Source: Lactobacillaceae bacterium (lineage in GTDB: Bacteria > Bacillota > Bacilli > Lactobacillales > Lactobacillaceae). From it: DNA of 9,141 nucleotides. How positions within the stretch are numbered: position 1 is the stretch's first letter; each line of letters starts with the position of its first letter. The notes beneath the pieces were generated by a model. That model did no database searches. It worked only from the letters and a program-made list of their open reading frames with translations, and was not told the origin of the DNA. The translations under genes and the position numbers were made by a program. Where the stretch lies: contig CADFHB010000022.1 in NCBI GenBank assembly GCA_902834055.1, positions 1 through 9,141 of the forward strand, read 5' to 3'. Shown one piece after another: positions 6,757 to 9,141 of this stretch.

Positions 6757-6778
6757 TTTTTAAAAACGGGAGATTTTT
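6742..6778 (-). terminator. mecA terminator overlapping the coiA start region
   Basis: On the minus strand AAAAATC-T-CCC pairs with GGG-G-GATTTTT: 7 bp plus 3 bp around one C-A mismatch position, with a 13-base loop and a TTTTTTG tract. It starts six bases after the mecA stop. Its right arm contains the only ribosome-site-like sequence of coiA and its loop contains the upstream GTG. Confidence 0.7.
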
Positions 6779-6783
6779 GAAAA

Positions 6784-7464
6784 TTAATTAAAATAGTGAC
6801 GGACGGTCGCCAAAGCTGAGCCCGACATTATTTTTTTCGCGTGTTCGCTAAGGAAGACAATTGTCGTGGCTGTCGGATTACCGTACTCGTAAGCCACCGC
6901 CAGATTATCCTTAACCGCATTGTCGTTTGTCACATCTTGGCGGTAACGCAAGGCAAGGTAATAATGGTGGTTATACTTATAAAGCTCACTGCTAACATCG
7001 GGATCTTCAGGAATGCGGGCGAAATCGATTAGGTCTTCAAACGAAGGAAAATCAACAATCTGCCAGCGAATAGTTGGTTGGGCCGGTGCCGGTTTGGCCT
7101 TCTCCTGGGCACCAGAAAGCGGCTGCGTGGCGCCACCCTCACCTTGCTGGCGGTGTGCTTCCATTACACGCTTCTGGATGTATTTGGCCACCTGTTGACT
7201 ATCATCTGCGTTTGCTTTAACATCTGGATTATTCTTACTGATGAAGAGTTCCAAACCATTCCCGGTCGGCATGACCTGAAAGGTTACGGAGTCGTTGTCA
7301 GCAAATTGGTGGTCAGTGTCCACCTCTCTCAAGATGCTGTAAAAGAAATCTTCAATCTGCTGGTGATCACCAAGCAAGTCGAGAATAGTTATCCCCCGCG
7401 CGTCTAAATCTTCATTACTGATCAATACGCGGATAGTATTCTCATTGATTCTTTCCATTTCCAT
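6784..7464 (-). CDS. mecA: Adaptor protein MecA
   Basis: A 226-residue cytosolic adaptor with the expected start MEMERINENTIRVLISNEDL. The N-terminal substrate-binding domain covers about 1-85 (RGITILDLL, QIEDFFYSILREV). A hydrophilic, Gln/Ala/Pro-rich linker runs about 86-130. The C-terminal ClpC-binding domain spans about 131-226, with FPSFEDLIDFARI, SELYKYNHHYYLAL and TTIVFLSEHAKKIMS. In Bacillus, MecA feeds ComK and other proteins to ClpCP; in streptococci it targets ComX/SigX. A role in competence control here is inferred, helped by the neighbouring coiA. The ATG at 7462-7464 has AAGGAGGTG at 7472-7480. An in-frame ATG two codons on is less well placed. The gene has its own promoter and terminator between spx and coiA. 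Confidence 0.96.
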   Translation of the reverse strand: MEMERINENTIRVLISNEDLDARGITILDLLGDHQQIEDFFYSILREVDTDHQFADNDSVTFQVMPTGNGLELFISKNNPDVKANADDSQQVAKYIQKRVMEAHRQQGEGGATQPLSGAQEKAKPAPAQPTIRWQIVDFPSFEDLIDFARIPEDPDVSSELYKYNHHYYLALRYRQDVTNDNAVKDNLAVAYEYGNPTATTIVFLSEHAKKIMSGSALATVRHYFN

Positions 7465-7500
7465 TCTGCAGCACCTCCTTAATTACAAATACTTACTACT

Positions 7501-7528
7501 ATTCTAAATGTTTTCACCTAAATGTAAA
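7501..7528 (-). promoter_or_regulatory. Promoter of mecA
   Basis: On the minus strand TTTACA (7523-7528) and TAGAAT (7501-7506) are each one base off consensus, with a 16-base spacer. They lie about 37 bases before the mecA start and downstream of the spx terminator, so mecA is probably transcribed independently of spx. Confidence 0.6.
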
Positions 7529-7550
7529 GCCGGGTGATTGACCGGTGGCA

Positions 7551-7578
7551 AAAGAAAAAGCCGGGAACGATTCCCAGC
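7551..7578 (-). terminator. Terminator of spx
   Basis: On the minus strand GCTGGGAA pairs with TTCCCGGC (8 bp, one G-U; 7560-7567 with 7571-7578) around a TCG loop, followed by TTTTTCTTT. It begins eight bases after the spx stop. Confidence 0.85.
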
Positions 7579-7586
7579 CCGTATTT

Positions 7587-7988
7587 TTAGATTAAATCCG
7601 CTTTTCGCTGTGCTTCGGCCAGTTCAATTTCACGAACCTTCCGGGGCAGGAAACGACGAATTTCATCCTCGTTGTACCCAACCTGCAGCCGCTTGTCGTC
7701 CATAATGATTGGTCGGCGGAGCAGACCTGGATTTTCACTAATTAACTGATACAGTTTTTTCATCGGTAAAGCGTTTAAATCAACTTTTAGATTGTGATAA
7801 GCTTTTGAGCGCTTCGAGATAATATCTTCAGTCCCGTCTTCTGTCATTCGTAAAATATTCTTAATTTCATCGACTGACAATGGATCGGAGAAGATGTTTC
7901 GTTCCTTATAAGGAATGTTGTGTTCTTGCAACCAAGCGCGAGCTTTCCGACAAGAGGTACAACTTGGAGACGTATAAAGAATAACCAT
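7587..7988 (-). CDS. spx: Transcriptional regulator Spx (ArsC-like fold)
   Basis: A 133-residue protein of standard Spx length. It has the redox CxxC switch C10-C13 (SPSCTSC), the EDGTEDI segment with G52 needed in B. subtilis for contact with the RNA polymerase alpha C-terminal domain, and LLRRPII with R92. Under disulphide stress Spx binds RNA polymerase and turns on thiol-homeostasis genes; it is removed by ClpXP with the YjbH adaptor. The C-terminus reads [10 protein letters not shown] rather than the LAN ending of B. subtilis Spx, where ClpXP recognition lies. The ATG at 7986-7988 has AGGAGG at 7999-8004, ten bases upstream, which is slightly long. Lactobacilli usually hold several Spx paralogues; the position next to mecA is that of the primary copy. 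Confidence 0.93.
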   Translation of the reverse strand: MVILYTSPSCTSCRKARAWLQEHNIPYKERNIFSDPLSVDEIKNILRMTEDGTEDIISKRSKAYHNLKVDLNALPMKKLYQLISENPGLLRRPIIMDDKRLQVGYNEDEIRRFLPRKVREIELAEAQRKADLI

Positions 7989-8038
7989 TAAGTAAAAGCC
8001 TCCTTTTAAATTACGACAACATTCATCAATACAACTAA

Positions 8039-8081
8039 TATTATACTATGTATTATAGGCTGATAAAAGGGCTTCTAACAA
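8039..8081 (-). promoter_or_regulatory. spx promoter region with tandem TATAAT boxes in a dyad
   Basis: On the minus strand two perfect TATAAT boxes occur at 8052-8057 and 8040-8045. The upstream one has TTGTTA (8076-8081) as a -35 with an 18-base spacer; the second lacks a clear -35. Both are parts of one inverted repeat, TATTATAC-TAT-GTATTATA (8039-8057), 8-3-8 with a single mismatch. The dyad may be an operator as well as core promoter. Confidence 0.55.
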
Positions 8082-8109
8082 TTTTTCTTAACTTTTTGTA
8101 AGTAACTCG

Positions 8110-8150
8110 TTAAAAATATTTTTAATAAAAATTCGATTATGTACTATAAT
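8110..8150 (+). promoter_or_regulatory. Promoter of the HmoB-like gene
   Basis: TATAAT at 8145-8150 has TTAATA (8122-8127) 17 bases upstream. The -35 overlaps a perfect 16-bp A/T palindrome, TTAAAAATATTTTTAA (8110-8125). Transcription would start near 8157, so ACAATTGTTA (8158-8167) would lie at the start of the transcript. Confidence 0.6.
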
Positions 8151-8182
8151 TAAAGAGACAATTGTTATGAGGAGGAATTTCA

Positions 8183-8677
8183 GTGTTAACAAAACTCAGC
8201 TTTACGTTTGGGTCACATCAAATCCTGCAAGGGATCATGAGTAAGCACCCCGACCGGAAGTTCAAATTAATGCAGGCGTCTACCCACAGTAATAAGTTAG
8301 CTCTCTTTGACCTTTCAAGTCAGGAGACCATCTTCAAGACTCCCGTTATTTTAAACGTCCTTGACGAAACCATGAATAGTAACTACAACGGCTTATTCTA
8401 CTATCAATCCTTCGAGGTTAACGGCGACCGTCAACAGGTCCTTTACAATAGTTTACAGAAGGTTGTTAATGATAAACCAGGCAATATGAACGCCGGACTG
8501 ATGATGTCGGTCGCTAACAAGGCAGAAAGTGCTACCCTTATCTTATTGACTGTCTGGGATAGCTTCGAAGACCTGACTGCTTGGAAGAACAGTGATTCTT
8601 TTGCAGCACTGACTAACTTCACCAGCATGGAATCAGACAACTACTACTATGACGAAACTTATCGCCCAATTGCATAA
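8183..8677 (+). CDS. HmoB/TRAP-like protein with antibiotic-biosynthesis-monooxygenase fold
   Basis: A 164-residue protein beginning at GTG 8183, with AGGAGG at 8170-8175, seven bases upstream. Length and plan resemble Bacillus HmoB (YhgC) and staphylococcal TRAP: an N-terminal beta-rich part (about 1-65) and a C-terminal ABM ferredoxin-like part (about 70-164) with LFYYQSFEVN, ILLTVWDSFEDLTAW and KNSDSFAAL. In IsdG-type haem oxygenases a Trp of the W..SD.F segment is followed ten residues later by the haem-ligating His. Here W134 is followed by T144, and the N-terminal Asn of the ABM core appears to be a Ser. Haem degradation is therefore doubtful. No other function can be assigned. Its position divergent from spx suggests, without proof, a stress link. 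A perfect hairpin terminator follows, so it is probably monocistronic. Confidence 0.75.
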   Translation: MLTKLSFTFGSHQILQGIMSKHPDRKFKLMQASTHSNKLALFDLSSQETIFKTPVILNVLDETMNSNYNGLFYYQSFEVNGDRQQVLYNSLQKVVNDKPGNMNAGLMMSVANKAESATLILLTVWDSFEDLTAWKNSDSFAALTNFTSMESDNYYYDETYRPIA

Positions 8678-8688
8678 GGGTTGCCACT

Positions 8689-8729
8689 AAAAATGCTCTA
8701 GAGCTTCACATCGTTCTAGAGCATTTTTT
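8689..8729. terminator. Perfect bidirectional terminator after the HmoB-like gene
   Basis: AAAAATGCTCTAGA (8689-8702) and TCTAGAGCATTTTT (8715-8728) are perfect 14-bp arms with a 12-base loop, followed by one more T. The A/T ends provide T-tracts on both strands; the main use is for the plus-strand gene. Confidence 0.9.
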
Positions 8730-8737
8730 AATTCAAT

Positions 8738-8763
8738 AAAAAAAGCAGCTCAATCAGAACTGC
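8738..8763 (-). terminator. Terminator of the tRNA cluster
   Basis: On the minus strand GCAGTTC pairs with GAGCTGC (7 bp, one G-U; 8757-8763 with 8745-8751) around a five-base loop, followed by seven T. It begins six bases after the tRNA-Asp discriminator. Confidence 0.9.
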
Positions 8764-8769
8764 CAGTAA

Positions 8770-8844
8770 CGGTCCGTACGAGACTCGAACTCGTGATCTC
8801 ATCCGTGACAGGGATGCGTCCTAAACCAACTAGACCAACGGACC
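8770..8844 (-). tRNA. tRNA-Asp (anticodon GTC)
   Basis: The acceptor GGTCCGT pairs with ACGGACC and the discriminator is G. The anticodon stem CATCC/GGATG surrounds CTGTCAC with anticodon GTC. The T-arm ACGAG-TTCGAGT-CTCGT is canonical. CCA is not encoded: TTA follows the discriminator. Only four bases (TTTT on the minus strand) separate it from tRNA-fMet. Confidence 0.97.
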
Positions 8845-8848
8845 AAAA

Positions 8849-8922
<74 letters not shown>

Positions 8923-8927
8923 ATAAT

Positions 8928-8955
8928 ATTATAAAACCATATTGAGAAATTTCAA
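8928..8955 (-). promoter_or_regulatory. Possible internal promoter in front of tRNA-fMet
   Basis: On the minus strand TTGAAA (8950-8955), a 16-base spacer and a perfect TATAAT (8928-8933) precede tRNA-fMet. A start six or seven bases after the -10 would fall at 8921-8922, the mature 5' end. An 8-bp inverted repeat CATATTGA/TCAATATG (8938-8959) overlaps the -35 and spacer and would form a hairpin in read-through RNA. Confidence 0.45.
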
Positions 8956-8964
8956 TATGTCGAA

Positions 8965-9052
8965 CGGAGAATGAGGGATTTGAACCCTCGCGCCGTTTTC
9001 ACGACCTACACCCTTAGCAGGGGCGCCTCTTCAGCCACTTGAGTAATTCTCC
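8965..9052 (-). tRNA. tRNA-Ser (anticodon GCT)
   Basis: An 88-base class II tRNA. The acceptor GGAGAAT pairs with ATTCTCC and the discriminator is G. The anticodon stem CCC/GGG encloses CTGCTAA (anticodon GCT). A long variable arm (GTCGTGAAAACGGC) and T-loop TTCAAAT follow. CCA is not encoded (TTC follows). Confidence 0.96.
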
Positions 9053-9087
9053 ATAAACAAAACGATAACAACAAAACTACAAAAAGA

Positions 9088-9141
9088 TGACCCGTGCGGG
9101 ATTTGAACCCACGATACCAGCGTGAAAGGCTGGTGTCTTAA
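9088..9141 (-). tRNA. tRNA-Glu (anticodon TTC), 5' end outside the window
   Basis: 54 bases are visible, from the D-loop side (TTAAGACACC) to the discriminator A. The anticodon stem CCAGC/GCTGG surrounds CTTTCAC with anticodon TTC. The T-arm is GTGGG-TTCAAAT-CCCGC and the 3' acceptor strand is ACGGGTC. Roughly 20 bases of the 5' end lie beyond the right edge. CCA is not encoded (TCT follows). Confidence 0.93.

Noticed and set aside
6784..6900. ComX/SigX (cin-box) promoter for coiA
   Set aside because: CGCGAAAAAAATA on the minus strand only vaguely resembles TACGAATA and was not accepted.
8039..8057. PerR box in the spx promoter
   Set aside because: Only about nine of fourteen fixed positions fit TTATAATNATTATAA, too weak in such A/T-rich DNA.

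Overview
The window reads as a chromosomal housekeeping segment of a low-to-mid-GC Firmicute, most likely a heterofermentative lactobacillus (Lactobacillaceae, possibly Limosilactobacillus). The basis is the gene order spx-mecA-coiA-yjbH-relQ-nadK-rluD, which is a trimmed form of the conserved Bacillales/Lactobacillales block. Strong AGGAGG ribosome sites, a 6-phosphogluconolactonase gene and compact operons fit as well. The genus is an inference from overall look, not from a search.

Left part (1-2443): the 5' part of trmL (minus, running off the left edge), a structured leader/terminator in front of it, rlmA (minus), and divergently pgl (plus). A long bidirectional hairpin closes pgl against the next operon.

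Centre (2434-5597): a tightly overlapping minus-strand operon relQ-nadK-rluD (alarmone synthesis, NADP synthesis, pseudouridylation) with one visible promoter upstream of relQ. Divergent from it is yjbH, the adaptor that delivers Spx to ClpXP, behind a promoter with a 12-bp palindrome in its spacer.

Right part (5713-8677): minus-strand coiA (competence), mecA (ClpC adaptor) and spx (thiol-stress regulator of RNA polymerase), each apparently with its own terminator or promoter. Divergent from spx is a plus-strand HmoB/TRAP-like protein with an antibiotic-biosynthesis-monooxygenase-like fold that lacks the expected haem ligand. A Spx regulator, its YjbH adaptor and the related MecA adaptor thus lie within about 3 kb.

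Right end (8737-9141): a minus-strand tRNA cluster Glu(UUC)-Ser(GCU)-fMet(CAU)-Asp(GUC) ending in a good terminator. None of the four visible 3' ends encodes CCA, and a promoter-like element sits immediately before tRNA-fMet.

No phage, insertion sequence, CRISPR array or obvious accessory island is visible. The most interesting signals are regulatory: (i) a hairpin plus a mini-ORF and a terminator jammed against the trmL ribosome site, (ii) the mecA terminator overlapping the coiA start, (iii) a minicistron overlapping the pgl start, (iv) shared ACAATTGTTA motifs upstream of yjbH and the HmoB-like gene, and (v) a near-perfect dyad that carries both TATAAT boxes in front of spx.
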